Source: BAIKAL-G1 sp943369525
Lineage (GTDB): Bacteria > Cyanobacteriota > Cyanobacteriia > PCC-6307 > Cyanobiaceae
Direction: 5' to 3'
NCBI GenBank assembly: GCA_943369525.1
Contig: CALRNL020000004.1
Location: 143,863-207,862 of the forward strand
DNA length: 64,000 nt
A program made the position numbers and the translations under genes. Position 1 is the stretch's first letter, and each line of letters opens with the position of its first letter. Positions 1 to 8,678 of the stretch are shown here, one piece after another. The notes under the pieces were generated by a model. The model was given only the letters and a program-made list of their open reading frames with translations, ran no database searches and was not told the origin of the DNA.

Positions 1-1032
1 GACGAAATTGCCGACGCGGCAGTCTGCCCCGAGTCGGCTGCCCGGCCGCAGTTGGCTGTAGGGGCCGATGGCACAGCCATCCCCCACCTGGGCGCCTTTC
101 ACCACTGAGAACAGCACGGTCACGCCTGGGCCCAGCTGGGCGTTTTCCAGCAAGCTGCCCGGACCGATGCGGCAACCATCGCCGATCTGGTTGTGGCCGC
201 GGAAGTGGCTCTGGGGTTCGACAATCACATCGCGGCCGAAGCGGGTGCCATCGCTAAGGGTGCAGCTGGCCGGATCCACAAAGGTCACCCCCTCCCCCAT
301 CCAGTGCTCCCGTAGCCGTTGTTGCAAGACGGCCTCGCACTGGGAGAGCTGCAGGCGGTCGTTGATGCCATTGATCTCATCGGCATCGGCCACCTCCACG
401 TGGATCGCCGAGCCCAGCAGGGCCACGGTGTCGGTGAGGTAGAGCTCGCCCTGGTCGTTGTCGCTGTTGAGCTGGGGCAACACCTGGGCCAATCGGGCCC
501 AATCGAAGCAATAAATGCCGCCATTGATCAGGTTGATCTGCCGCTGCTCGGCCGTGCAGTCGCGATGCTCAACGATGGCGCTGACGCTGCCCTCCCCATC
601 GGCGATCACCCGGCCGTAGCCCGTGGGATCGGCCAGGCGGGCGGTCAGCAGGGTGACGGCGGCGCCGCTGGACCGGTGGCGCTCCAGCAGGTGCTCGAGG
701 GTCTGCTGCCGCAGTAGCGGCACATCGCCATTAAGCACCAGCAATTCACCCCCAAAACCCGCCAGGGGTTCAAGCAGTTGCTGCACGGCGTGGCCGGTGC
801 CGTTCTGGGGTTGCTGAAGGACGTACTCCAGCGCGGGCCGGTCCGCCAGGGAGGCCCGCACCCGCTCGGCCTGGTGACCCACCACCAGGAGCTGGCGGGC
901 GGGATCGAGCCGCTGGCAACTGGCCAGCACCCGTTCCACCAGGGTGGCCCCGGCCAGGGGCTGGAGGACCTTCGGCAGGTCGCTTTTCATGCGGGTGCCC
1001 TTCCCGGCAGCCAACACGGCAACGGCGAGCAT
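1..1032 (-). CDS. glmU: Bifunctional UDP-GlcNAc pyrophosphorylase / GlcN-1-P acetyltransferase (partial)
   Basis: Makes UDP-N-acetylglucosamine for peptidoglycan and surface glycans, from glucosamine-1-phosphate, acetyl-CoA and UTP. Translating the minus strand from the ATG at 1032 gives 344 residues running off the window edge with no stop. The N-terminus has the nucleotidyltransferase signature (AAGKGTRMKSDLPK, about residues 8-21), then QNGTGHAV and LVLNGDVPLL of the uridylyltransferase fold. From about residue 250 the hexapeptide left-handed beta-helix begins (IGDGCRIGPGSLL and similar). GlmU is normally about 450 residues, so roughly the last 100, with much of the acetyltransferase site, lie outside the window. 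It is the last visible gene of a leftward run, 29 bp after the MnmC-like gene. Confidence 0.96.
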   Translation of the reverse strand, partial: MLAVAVLAAGKGTRMKSDLPKVLQPLAGATLVERVLASCQRLDPARQLLVVGHQAERVRASLADRPALEYVLQQPQNGTGHAVQQLLEPLAGFGGELLVLNGDVPLLRQQTLEHLLERHRSSGAAVTLLTARLADPTGYGRVIADGEGSVSAIVEHRDCTAEQRQINLINGGIYCFDWARLAQVLPQLNSDNDQGELYLTDTVALLGSAIHVEVADADEINGINDRLQLSQCEAVLQQRLREHWMGEGVTFVDPASCTLSDGTRFGRDVIVEPQSHFRGHNQIGDGCRIGPGSLLENAQLGPGVTVLFSVVKGAQVGDGCAIGPYSQLRPGSRLGADCRVGNFV

Positions 1033-1061
1033 CGGCAGGGGCGGGATCACTGGGCGGGAAT

Positions 1062-2261
1062 CTACCGGCCGTCGCTGGCTCCAGCCGGTGTTGGGGGCCC
1101 CTGTTGGCGGCGATCCAGGCCCCACTGGCGGCGCCAGGCGCTGGTGCTGGCGCCCGGGTGGCTGGCCTGGGCCCGCTGGCGGGCCGCCAGGATCGTGGCG
1201 GCCGCGGCCCGGCCCGTTGGGTCCCGGTAGGTCTCGGCGGCCCGGCTGGCCAGGTGCGTCTGTTCCATGGGGCTGAGCGGCCGGATCAGCCCCGAGGGAT
1301 CGGGGGGGAGGGGCTGGGGGCTGGCGATGGTGCCATGGCTCCAGGGCTGGGGGGAGCTGGTCGCCCCAGGGGTGGCGCTTGGGGGGCCTGGGGCGAGGCT
1401 GGCCAGCTCCAGGCCCGCCTCGCGCAGGGACCAGCGCACGGCGGCGGCACTGGAGTATGTGAGCAAGCGGCCCCGGGGCTGCAGGGCGCTGGCCAACTGG
1501 CCCAGGAACTCCAGGCTCCAGAGCTGGGGGCAGTGGCCGGGCGAGAAGGCGTCATGGAGCACCAGATCGCAGCGGCCACGGGCCTCGGCCAGCACCGCCG
1601 CCAGCTGGGACCGGGCATCCCCCAGCCACCAGCGGCCCCAGGCGGGCGGGGGCGCGCTCCTGGCGGGTTGGCCCCGGCCTCGCTTTTGACCGCATGCCGT
1701 TGCCCTGGCCTTCAGGCGCCAGTGGCCTGTGGTGGCGAGCTGGGCCAGGGCCTCCAGGGTGGAGGGGCGCCAGCAGCGGCGGAAGGCCGGATCGGCCAGG
1801 GCCAGGTCCAGGGGACGGGGATCGAGCTCCAGGCCCCACCAGCGCATGGCCAGGCCCCGGTCCTGGGCGGCCTCAACCAGGGCAGCGCTGTTGTAGCCAA
1901 GGCCGACGCAGAGATCGAGCACCTGCAGGCAGTGGCCGGGTGGAAAGCGCTCCAGCTGGGCCGGGGCCACAAATTTGCGCTCGGCCTCCTGGCGGGCCCC
2001 GCCGGCGCTGTGGAAGGCCTCGCCAAAGGTCTCGCTCCAGAGGGTGGGACTGCCATCGGCCGTTGGGCGCCAACCGAGGGCCCCCAAGGGGTCAGCGCCG
2101 CTGGGATTGGTCTGGGGATGGCCCCAGCCCGCGGCAGCGATCCCGGCGGCCTGGCCCGCAGCGGCGCCCGCCCCAGGAGCAGCGGCCCCTAGGGGCGATG
2201 GCTCGACCGGGAACGCCGGTTGAATCACCGCTCGATCAGGCCTGGAGCCTCTCCAGGTCAT
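1062..2261 (-). CDS. MnmC-like SAM-dependent methyltransferase (DUF752 family)
   Basis: A 399-residue protein with a Rossmann methyltransferase core: LQVLDLCVGLGYNSAA (SAM-binding glycine loop, about residues 112-127), GLELDP, and DLVLHDAFSPGHCPQLW, the D-A-F-S-P motif typical of the methyltransferase domain of MnmC (5-methylaminomethyl-2-thiouridine tRNA methyltransferase). The FAD-dependent oxidase half of bifunctional MnmC is absent, as is common in cyanobacteria. A proline/alanine-rich insert follows the core, and a tail with RAAAATILAARQRAQ ends the domain. The start overlaps the end of aroA by 26 bp, suggesting translational coupling. The first 60 or so residues are low complexity, so the start could lie further in. 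The tRNA-modification role is inferred from the family. Confidence 0.8.
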   Translation of the reverse strand: MTWRGSRPDRAVIQPAFPVEPSPLGAAAPGAGAAAGQAAGIAAAGWGHPQTNPSGADPLGALGWRPTADGSPTLWSETFGEAFHSAGGARQEAERKFVAPAQLERFPPGHCLQVLDLCVGLGYNSAALVEAAQDRGLAMRWWGLELDPRPLDLALADPAFRRCWRPSTLEALAQLATTGHWRLKARATACGQKRGRGQPARSAPPPAWGRWWLGDARSQLAAVLAEARGRCDLVLHDAFSPGHCPQLWSLEFLGQLASALQPRGRLLTYSSAAAVRWSLREAGLELASLAPGPPSATPGATSSPQPWSHGTIASPQPLPPDPSGLIRPLSPMEQTHLASRAAETYRDPTGRAAAATILAARQRAQASHPGASTSAWRRQWGLDRRQQGPPTPAGASDGR

Positions 2262-3543
2262 CCCAGAAGCCGGGGTAGGAGACGGCGGCGGCCTCGGGGC
2301 GATGGAGCTGGGTGGGGCCGCTTGCCACCTGGGCCGCCACCGCCAGGCTCATGGCAACGCGATGGTCGGTTTCGCTATCGACTTCGGCCCCGTGCAGGGG
2401 CACGCCCCCCTCGATCGTGAGCCCATCGGCGAACTCCTCGATGCGGGCGCCCATGGCCCCCAGTTGGCGGGCCATCACCGCTAGCCGGTCCGTTTCCTTG
2501 ACCCGCAGCTCCTCGGCGCCGGTGACCCGGCTGATCCCCTCGGCGTAGCAGGCCGCCACGGCTAGCACTGGGATTTCATCCACCAACCGGGGGATCAGTT
2601 CGGCGCCGATCGTGAAGGCCCGCAGGGGGCCGTGGGTGATGCGCAGGTCGCCGACCGGTTCGCCGGCCACCTCGCGGCCATTGAGCAACTCGATGCGGGC
2701 CCCCATCTGCTCCAGCACATCGAGCACGCCGGTGCGGCTGGGGTTCAGGCCCACGTTCTGCACGGTTAGGTCGGCGCCGGGGGTGATGGCGCCGGCCACC
2801 AGCCAGAAGGCGGCCGAGCTGATGTCGCCAGGCACGACCACGTCCTGGCCCCGCAGGCTGGCCCCCGGGGTCACGGTCACCTCGGTCAGGCCGGGACCGC
2901 CGACCCGGAGCTGGGCCCCGAAGGCCCGCAGCATCCGCTCGCTGTGGTCCCGGCTCTGCACCGGCTCGATCACGGTGGTTTCGCCCGTGGCCGTGAGGGC
3001 AGCAAGCACCAGGGCGCTTTTCACCTGGGCCGAGGCCACGGGGGTGCGGATCGTGGCGCCCTGGAGCTGCTGGCCCTGGATCGCCAGGGGGGCCAGGTTG
3101 CCACCGCTGCGCCCAGAGATCTGGGCCCCCATCTGGGCCAGGGGGCCGCCCACCCGCCGCATGGGCCGCCGCCTTAGGGAGCCATCGCCCGTGAGCACGA
3201 AGTGGCGTCCGGCCCGGCCAGCCAGCAGGCCAAGCATCAGGCGCATCGTGGTGCCCGAATTGCCGCAATCGAGCACGTCCTCGGGTTCGCGCAGGCCATC
3301 GAGGCCCACCCCTTCCACCATCACCAGCTGGCCCGCTTCAATCGCTGAGATCGATACGCCCATGGCCCGCAGGCAGGCCGCGGTGCTGAGGGGATCCTCG
3401 GCGGGCAGCAGGCCCGTGATGCGGGTGGTGCCTTCGGCGATGGCGCCAAACAGCAGGGCCCGGTGCGAAATCGACTTGTCGCCCGGCACCTGAACCACCC
3501 CTTGGAGGCTGCGGGACGGCTGGGTTCCCAGGGCGAGGGGCAT
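2236..3543 (-). CDS. aroA: 3-phosphoshikimate 1-carboxyvinyltransferase (EPSP synthase)
   Basis: Sixth step of the shikimate pathway: transfers enolpyruvate from PEP to shikimate-3-phosphate. The 435-residue protein has the expected length. Motifs: VPGDKSISHRALLFGAIAEG (about residues 18-37, substrate-binding Lys/Ser/Arg), LDCGNSGTTMRLMLGLLAG (about residues 92-110), RRRPMRRVGGPL, and EELRVKETDRLAVM near residue 340. It starts 75 bp downstream of the Rrf2-type regulator stop and its 3' end overlaps the next gene, so it sits inside a leftward transcription unit. Confidence 0.97.
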   Translation of the reverse strand: MPLALGTQPSRSLQGVVQVPGDKSISHRALLFGAIAEGTTRITGLLPAEDPLSTAACLRAMGVSISAIEAGQLVMVEGVGLDGLREPEDVLDCGNSGTTMRLMLGLLAGRAGRHFVLTGDGSLRRRPMRRVGGPLAQMGAQISGRSGGNLAPLAIQGQQLQGATIRTPVASAQVKSALVLAALTATGETTVIEPVQSRDHSERMLRAFGAQLRVGGPGLTEVTVTPGASLRGQDVVVPGDISSAAFWLVAGAITPGADLTVQNVGLNPSRTGVLDVLEQMGARIELLNGREVAGEPVGDLRITHGPLRAFTIGAELIPRLVDEIPVLAVAACYAEGISRVTGAEELRVKETDRLAVMARQLGAMGARIEEFADGLTIEGGVPLHGAEVDSETDHRVAMSLAVAAQVASGPTQLHRPEAAAVSYPGFWDDLERLQA

Positions 3544-3618
3544 GGGGCTAGGGCATCTGGTGCGTGAGCGTAGGCACGAGACGCTCCCATGCCAGTTGCG
3601 GCCAGGTCACGTCCCCGC

Positions 3619-4176
3619 TTACCCCAGCAAGAGGCCACCGTCGTTGCTGAGGCTCTCCTGCCAGCTGCGGAGGTCGTAGTGGAGTTCTTCCAGGTTCAGG
3701 TCCCGCAATTCCCGCTCCAGGGCCCGCTTCAGCCGCCGCTCCAGGGCAGCTAGCACCCGCTCCTCCGGCACGGCCTCCCCGTCGGGCTCCAGTGGTGCAG
3801 CTGGTTGGCCCCTGGCGGTTGCCTGGCCCATGGCTGTTGCTTGGCCGCTGGTTGCCCCCTGGGACCCAGGTTCGGCTTGCGCCACCCCTGGCAGGTGCGG
3901 CGCCGTTAGGCCCGCCCCTCCAGCCACCGCCTCAAGCACGGCGGCCACGGGGATCTCCCGGGCCGGGCGGCCCAGGCGATAGCCGCCATAGCGGCCGCGG
4001 CGGGCCTCCACCAGGCCGGAGCGGCGCAGTTGCAGTAGCAGTTGCTCGAGCATGGGCTGGGGCAGGCCCTGGGCCCTGGCGATGGCCGTGATCGACTGCC
4101 AGCGCTTGGGCTCGGCCGCCAGCTGGAGCAGGGCCCGCAGGGCCTGGATCCCGCTTTTGCGCAGCAGCTCGCTCAG
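3619..4176 (-). CDS. Rrf2-family transcriptional regulator without cysteines
   Basis: The winged-helix core is clear: a helical segment SGIQALRALLQLAAEPKRW, then ITAIARAQGLPQPMLEQLLL and SGLVEARRGRYGGYRLGRP, the Rrf2 wing. The first ATG in frame (4053) would cut away the first helices, so translation probably starts further upstream. No ATG, GTG or TTG is available, but a CTG at 4174-4176 overlaps the ubiD stop; the start is therefore uncertain. With it the protein has 185 residues. A linker with a repeated GQATA/GQATAR element separates the DNA-binding part from a charged C-terminal helical segment. No cysteine is present, so the [2Fe-2S] ligands of IscR/NsrR-type members are missing. Target genes unknown. 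Confidence 0.75.
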   Translation of the reverse strand: MSELLRKSGIQALRALLQLAAEPKRWQSITAIARAQGLPQPMLEQLLLQLRRSGLVEARRGRYGGYRLGRPAREIPVAAVLEAVAGGAGLTAPHLPGVAQAEPGSQGATSGQATAMGQATARGQPAAPLEPDGEAVPEERVLAALERRLKRALERELRDLNLEELHYDLRSWQESLSNDGGLLLG

Positions 4177-5771
4177 GGTTTCGCTCCCCGGGCCCCCTGG
4201 GCCAGCCGCTCGAGGACATGTTCGAGGGTGTAGCCGAACAGGGTCGGGTCCGGCTCGCCCTGGTCCAGGTCGGCCAGGCCCAATTCCGCCCAGCGGGCAT
4301 CGATGCGGGCCTCCAGCTCAGCGGGGCGGCCCAGGGCTTCGCCCCAGTCATGGCGTTTTTCCGGTCCCACCTTGGTGGTGGCGTCGATGGCCAGGCGGCC
4401 GCCCAGGCCCAGGCGCTCGCTGGCGAAGTCGAGCGAATCAAAGGGGGTGTCCGCGAGCACGAACAGGTCCCTTTGGGGATCCACCTGGGCGCTGATCGCC
4501 CAGATCACCTGGCGGGGATCGCGAATGTTGATGCTCTTGTCAACCACCACCACGAACTTGGTGTACGTGAACTGGGGCAGGGCACTCCAGAAGGCCATCG
4601 CCGCCCGCTTGGCCTGGCCCGGGTAGGCCTTGTCGATCGCCAGCACGGCCAGTTTGTAGCTGAGCCCTTCCATCGGCAGGAAGAAATCGACGATCTCCGG
4701 GATCTGCTGGCGCAGGATTGGCGTGTAGAGGCGGTTAAGGGCAATGGCGAGCATGGCCTCCTCCTTGGGGGGCCGGCCGCTGAAAGTGGTCAGGAACACC
4801 GGGTTGCGGCGCTGGGTGACGCAGTGGAAGCGCACCAAGGGCGAGGCTTCCTCGCCGCCGTAGAAGCCCATGTGGTCGCCACAGGGGCCATCCGGGCCCA
4901 GCTCGCCGGGGCTGATCGTGCCTTCGAGCACCACTTCGCTATGGCTGGGCACCTCGAGGTTCACGGTTTTGCAGCGGGCCAGCCGCACCCCCTCACCGGC
5001 GTAGATGCCGGCGAAGAGCCACTCGCTCAGTTGCACCGGAATCGGCGTGGCCGCCGCCATCACCAGCAGGGGATGGACGCCGATCGCCACGGCCACCTCC
5101 AGGGGCTTGCCCAGGGCCGCGGCCTTGCGCAGGTGGCGGGCGCCGCCGCGCACGCTCAACCAATGGACCGTGGCCGAATTGATCGATTGCTTCTGCAGCC
5201 GATAGACGCCCACGTTGGGCACGCCCGTTTCCGGATCCTTGGTGATCACCAGGCCCAGGGTGATCACGGGCCCGGCGTCCCCTGGCCAGGGCCTCAGCAG
5301 GGGCAGGTTGTCCAGGTTCACCTCCGCCCCCTTGAACACCTGCTGCTGGCAGGGGGGGGTGAGGTCCAGGTCGGGCCGGGCCTTGAGCAGGTCCAGCAGC
5401 AGGCTGCCGAAGCGGCTCGCTTCCTTGAGGCCCTTGGGGGGGCGCGGCTGCTGCAACAGGGCCAGGCGCTCGCCTAGGGCCTCCAGCTCCTCGGGCTCCT
5501 CCATGCCCATGCTCCAGACCACCCGCTCCACCGTGCCAAGCAGGTTCACCGCCACAGGCATGGAAGATCCGATCACGTTCTCGAAGAGCAGGGCCGGACC
5601 GCCGAGGGCCAGCACCCGGTCGGCGATCGCTGCCACCTCCAGATCCGGATCCACCGGGGCCGTGATCCGGCGCAGCTGGCCCCGCTGCTCCAGCAGGGCG
5701 AGAAAGCCGCGCAAATCGCGCTTAGAGCGCCCCAACTGGCCCTTACCGCCTGGTGCCAGAGCCGAGCCCAT
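4173..5771 (-). CDS. ubiD: UbiD-family prenylated-FMN-dependent decarboxylase
   Basis: Likely decarboxylates the prenylated 4-hydroxybenzoate intermediate of plastoquinone synthesis, the role of the cyanobacterial UbiD homologue. Signatures: RDLRGFLALLEQRGQLRRI at the N-terminus, VITKDPETGVPNVGVYR, LEVAVAIGVHPLLVMAA, SHSEVVLEGTISPGE, GPDGPCGDHMGFYGGEE (metal/prFMN-site region), and QVIWAISAQVDPQRDLFVL. The reading frame opens at 5816, but the ATG at 5771 (532 residues) fits family length better and avoids running toward the divergent comB start. Its stop overlaps the likely start of the Rrf2 regulator. The prFMN synthase (UbiX) is not in the window. Confidence 0.9.
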   Translation of the reverse strand: MGSALAPGGKGQLGRSKRDLRGFLALLEQRGQLRRITAPVDPDLEVAAIADRVLALGGPALLFENVIGSSMPVAVNLLGTVERVVWSMGMEEPEELEALGERLALLQQPRPPKGLKEASRFGSLLLDLLKARPDLDLTPPCQQQVFKGAEVNLDNLPLLRPWPGDAGPVITLGLVITKDPETGVPNVGVYRLQKQSINSATVHWLSVRGGARHLRKAAALGKPLEVAVAIGVHPLLVMAAATPIPVQLSEWLFAGIYAGEGVRLARCKTVNLEVPSHSEVVLEGTISPGELGPDGPCGDHMGFYGGEEASPLVRFHCVTQRRNPVFLTTFSGRPPKEEAMLAIALNRLYTPILRQQIPEIVDFFLPMEGLSYKLAVLAIDKAYPGQAKRAAMAFWSALPQFTYTKFVVVVDKSINIRDPRQVIWAISAQVDPQRDLFVLADTPFDSLDFASERLGLGGRLAIDATTKVGPEKRHDWGEALGRPAELEARIDARWAELGLADLDQGEPDPTLFGYTLEHVLERLAQGARGAKP

Positions 5772-5823
5772 CGCCGAACCGTTGTGGTGCCTACTGTGAC
5801 GCAGCTTGCCCTGCAACGCGGCC

Positions 5824-6639
5824 GTGCTGATCTCCTACTTCCCCACCTCCGAATGCGTACCCGTGGTTCGGGGGTCGTCCGGAACCGAGGGCGCTGGCGA
5901 CCATGCTGCTGGCGGACTGGCGGCTGGGAGCGCTGTTTGGCCCGATGCGGCCGTGGTGATTGACGTGCTGCGGGCTACCACCACGATCGCCTGGTCGCTG
6001 GCCAATGGTGCCGAGGCGATCCAGGCCTTCGCCGACCTGGCTGAACTGGAGACGGCCGCCAGGGCCTGGCCGGCCGACAAGGGCCTACGGGCTGGCGAAC
6101 GGGGCGGGAAACGGCTGGAGGGCTTCGACCTGGGCAATTCGCCCCTGGCGGTGACCCCTGCGGTGGTGGCGGGCAAGCGCCTATTCATGAGCACCACCAA
6201 TGGCACCCGTTCCCTGGACCGGGTGCGGCCCGTGGGCCTGCTGGTCACCGCCTGCCTGCCTAACCACAGCGCCGTGGCCCAGCGCCTGCTCGATTCCGGC
6301 GCCCAGACGGTATGGATTGTCGGCAGCGGCTGGGAGGGCGACTATTCCCTTGAAGACAGCCTGGCGGCCGGGGCCGTGGCCGCCGCCGCCATCAACCTGG
6401 GTGCCGCCAGCTCGCCCCAACCCGTGGCCGTGACCAGCGGCAATGACGAAATGTTGGCAGCCTTGGCCCTCTGGCAGCACTGGCGCCACGACCCGGAAGC
6501 CTGCCTGCGGGCCTCAAGCCATGGCCAGCGCCTGATTGGCCTGGGCGACCACGACGCCGATTTCCGCTGTTGCGCCGCCCTCGACAGCCTCACGGTTGTG
6601 CCCACCCAGACCAGCCCGGGCGTGCTCGAAGCCCGCTGA
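5824..6639 (+). CDS. comB: Probable 2-phosphosulfolactate phosphatase (ComB family)
   Basis: The core signature DAAVVIDVLRATTTIAWSLANGAEAIQAF, then a STTNGTRSLDR segment and VGSGWEGDYSLEDSLAAGAV, identify the ComB fold (2-phosphosulfolactate phosphatase). The open frame begins at 5806, but family members start just before ISYF, so the GTG at 5824 (LISYF follows) is the better start, giving 271 residues. Between ISYF and the core there is an insert of about 25 residues, longer than usual. The biochemical role in cyanobacteria, which are not known to make coenzyme M, is unclear; the name reflects family only. It is divergent from ubiD, with about 50 bp between the two proposed starts. Confidence 0.85.
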   Translation: MLISYFPTSECVPVVRGSSGTEGAGDHAAGGLAAGSAVWPDAAVVIDVLRATTTIAWSLANGAEAIQAFADLAELETAARAWPADKGLRAGERGGKRLEGFDLGNSPLAVTPAVVAGKRLFMSTTNGTRSLDRVRPVGLLVTACLPNHSAVAQRLLDSGAQTVWIVGSGWEGDYSLEDSLAAGAVAAAAINLGAASSPQPVAVTSGNDEMLAALALWQHWRHDPEACLRASSHGQRLIGLGDHDADFRCCAALDSLTVVPTQTSPGVLEAR

Positions 6640-6714
6640 AGGGGGTGGCCTGGTCCGGGGCTAGGGGCGCGACCACCACAACGCCTAAAGTTCGGCCCCA
6701 GGGATTTTGAAGCG

Positions 6715-7533
6715 GTGACAAGCTTTCTGGCGGCAGCAGTCCAGCTCACCAGCACCTCCGATCCCGAGGCCAATTGGGCCGCCGCCGAAGAGCAGATCGA
6801 ATTGGCCGTGCGCCGCGGCGCCGAACTGGTGGGATTGCCGGAAAACTTCGCCTTCATGGGCGCTGACGCCCAGCGCTTGGAACTGGCGCCGATGTTGGCC
6901 GACCGTTGCCAGAAGTTTCTCGTGACGATGGCGCGGCGCTACCAGGTGGCCCTCCTCGGGGGTGGCTACCCCGTGCCAGCCGCAGAAGGCTTGACCTTTA
7001 ACCGGGCTGATTTGGTCAGCAAGGATGGCCAGCTGCTGGCCCGCTACGACAAGATTCACCTCTTCGATGTCGATCTCCCGGATGGCAATACCTTCCAGGA
7101 ATCGGCCACGGTTAAGCCCGGCGCCAGCCTGCCGCCTGTGGTGGAGATCCCCGGCCTTTGCAAAGTAGGCCTGTCCATTTGTTACGACGTGCGCTTTCCT
7201 GAGCTGTACCGTCATCTCGCAGCAAGCGGCGCTGATCTGTTGATGATTCCGGCAGCTTTCACTGCCTTTACTGGCAAGGACCACTGGCAGGTGTTATTGC
7301 AGGCCCGGGCGATCGAAAACACCGCCTACGTGCTGGCCCCGGCCCAAACGGGCCTGCACTACGGCCGCCGCCAGAGCTACGGCCACGCCATGGTCATCGA
7401 TCCCTGGGGCACGGTGCTGGCCGATGCGGGTGTGGCCCCCGGTCTGGCCGTGGCCCCCGTGGATCCTGGCCACGGTGCCCGGGTTCGGGCCCAGATGCCG
7501 AGCCTGCAGCACCGTCGTCCCGCCCTCTTCTGA
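6715..7533 (+). CDS. Carbon-nitrogen hydrolase, Nit1-type (probable deaminated-glutathione amidase)
   Basis: A 272-residue nitrilase-superfamily amidase. The Glu-Lys-Cys triad is visible: E in VGLPENFAF, K in RYDKIHLFDVD, and C in GLSICYDVRFPELYR. The YDKIHLFDVDLPDGNTFQES stretch resembles Nit1/deaminated-glutathione amidases, metabolite-repair enzymes removing a transaminated glutathione side product, rather than true nitrilases. The start is a GTG at 6715. It is followed 8 bp later by amiC on the same strand, so co-transcription is likely. Substrate assignment is inference from motif similarity. Confidence 0.87.
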   Translation: MTSFLAAAVQLTSTSDPEANWAAAEEQIELAVRRGAELVGLPENFAFMGADAQRLELAPMLADRCQKFLVTMARRYQVALLGGGYPVPAAEGLTFNRADLVSKDGQLLARYDKIHLFDVDLPDGNTFQESATVKPGASLPPVVEIPGLCKVGLSICYDVRFPELYRHLAASGADLLMIPAAFTAFTGKDHWQVLLQARAIENTAYVLAPAQTGLHYGRRQSYGHAMVIDPWGTVLADAGVAPGLAVAPVDPGHGARVRAQMPSLQHRRPALF

Positions 7534-7541
7534 ACGCGCCG

Positions 7542-8678
7542 ATGGTTGGCCTGGTGTCGCGCCACCGTCGCAGCGTTAGGCGGACTGTCCTTGGGGCCGT
7601 TCAGGCCCTGGTGCCCCTGGTGCTGGCCCTGGTGCCCCTGGCGGCCCTGGCCGGTAGCCCCCTGTCGGCCTGGCGCATCAGTCGCGAGGGCCAACTGGAG
7701 CTGCGCACCGCCCCAGACCTCCCCGTGAGGGCCTACTACGAGGCCGGCCGCGGCGGCATCGGCCCCCGGGTCTGGTTTGATCTCCCTGGGGCGCCCCTGC
7801 GGACCCGCACCATTGCAGGCAGCGGCCTGGTGCGCCAGATCCGGGTTGGCCAGCCCACCCCCGAGTCCACCCGGCTGGTGGTCGAATTCCAGCCAGGCAC
7901 CCAGCTGGACCCCAGCACCTTGAAATTGGTGGGCACGGCCCGGGACCGTTGGCGCATGGACCTCACTGGCCTGGCCCCCTACGGCCTGCAGGCCCAGGGC
8001 GAAGGTGACATTGAGGCGCCGCCCCCTGGCCCCTCCTGGCGCCAGGGGCCGATTGCGGCCCCCCAGCCCCGCCTCGACACTCCCGTTGGCACCCTCTCGG
8101 CCAGTGGCCTGCCGGAGGTGACCCGGGGCCGCTTCAAGGTGGTGATCGATCCCGGCCATGGCGGCCCCGATCCCGGTGCCGTCGGCATTGCCAACCTGCG
8201 CGAAACCGATGTGGTGCTTGATGTGGGCCTGCAGGTGGCCCAGTTGCTCCAGGCCAAGGGGGTGCAGGTGCTGATGACCCGCACCTCGGAAGTGGACGTG
8301 GACCTGCCGCCCCGGGCAGCCCTGGCCAACAGCAGCGGCGCCGATCTGTTTCTGAGCATCCATGCCAACGCCCTCAGCATGGCCCGCCCCGATGTGAATG
8401 GCATCGAAACCTTCTATTTCGAAAGCCCGCGCGCCCGGGCCCTGGCCCAGGCCGTCCAGGACGAGGTGCTGGCCGTGTCTCCGGGCAGCCCCGATCGCGG
8501 CGCCCGCACGGCCCGTTTTTATGTGATCCGTCGCACGGTGATGCCCTCGGCCCTGGTGGAGCTGGGCTTTGTCACCGGCCAACTCGATTCGCCCAGGCTG
8601 GCCGATCCCGCCCACCGCCGCCGCCTGGCCCTGGCGATCAGCCGGGGCCTGCTCAATGTGCTGAGGCAAAGCCCATGA
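7542..8678 (+). CDS. amiC: N-acetylmuramoyl-L-alanine amidase with AMIN-like domain
   Basis: Cleaves the amide bond between MurNAc and the stem peptide during septal wall splitting. The 378 residues hold an N-terminal hydrophobic export signal (LVLALVPLAALAGS, about residues 25-38), an AMIN-like beta domain to about residue 150, and an Amidase_3 catalytic domain from about residue 200. Zinc ligands and catalytic Glu are visible: H in VIDPGHGGPDPGAVG, E in LRETDVVLD, H in LSIHANAL, E in ALVELGFVTG. The stop overlaps the murI start by 4 bp (ATGA), coupling two peptidoglycan genes. Confidence 0.94.
   Translation: MVGLVSRHRRSVRRTVLGAVQALVPLVLALVPLAALAGSPLSAWRISREGQLELRTAPDLPVRAYYEAGRGGIGPRVWFDLPGAPLRTRTIAGSGLVRQIRVGQPTPESTRLVVEFQPGTQLDPSTLKLVGTARDRWRMDLTGLAPYGLQAQGEGDIEAPPPGPSWRQGPIAAPQPRLDTPVGTLSASGLPEVTRGRFKVVIDPGHGGPDPGAVGIANLRETDVVLDVGLQVAQLLQAKGVQVLMTRTSEVDVDLPPRAALANSSGADLFLSIHANALSMARPDVNGIETFYFESPRARALAQAVQDEVLAVSPGSPDRGARTARFYVIRRTVMPSALVELGFVTGQLDSPRLADPAHRRRLALAISRGLLNVLRQSP

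Noticed and set aside
1104..2192. A 362-residue plus-strand frame
   Set aside because: Antisense to the MnmC-like methyltransferase, low complexity, no domain.
4218..5477. A 419-residue plus-strand frame
   Set aside because: Antisense to ubiD, which has full motifs; the translated product is His/Gln/Gly-rich without family features.
5623..5630. HIP1 octamer GCGATCGC, also at 14581
   Set aside because: The palindrome is known in cyanobacteria and appears a few times here, mostly inside genes; no special arrangement was seen.
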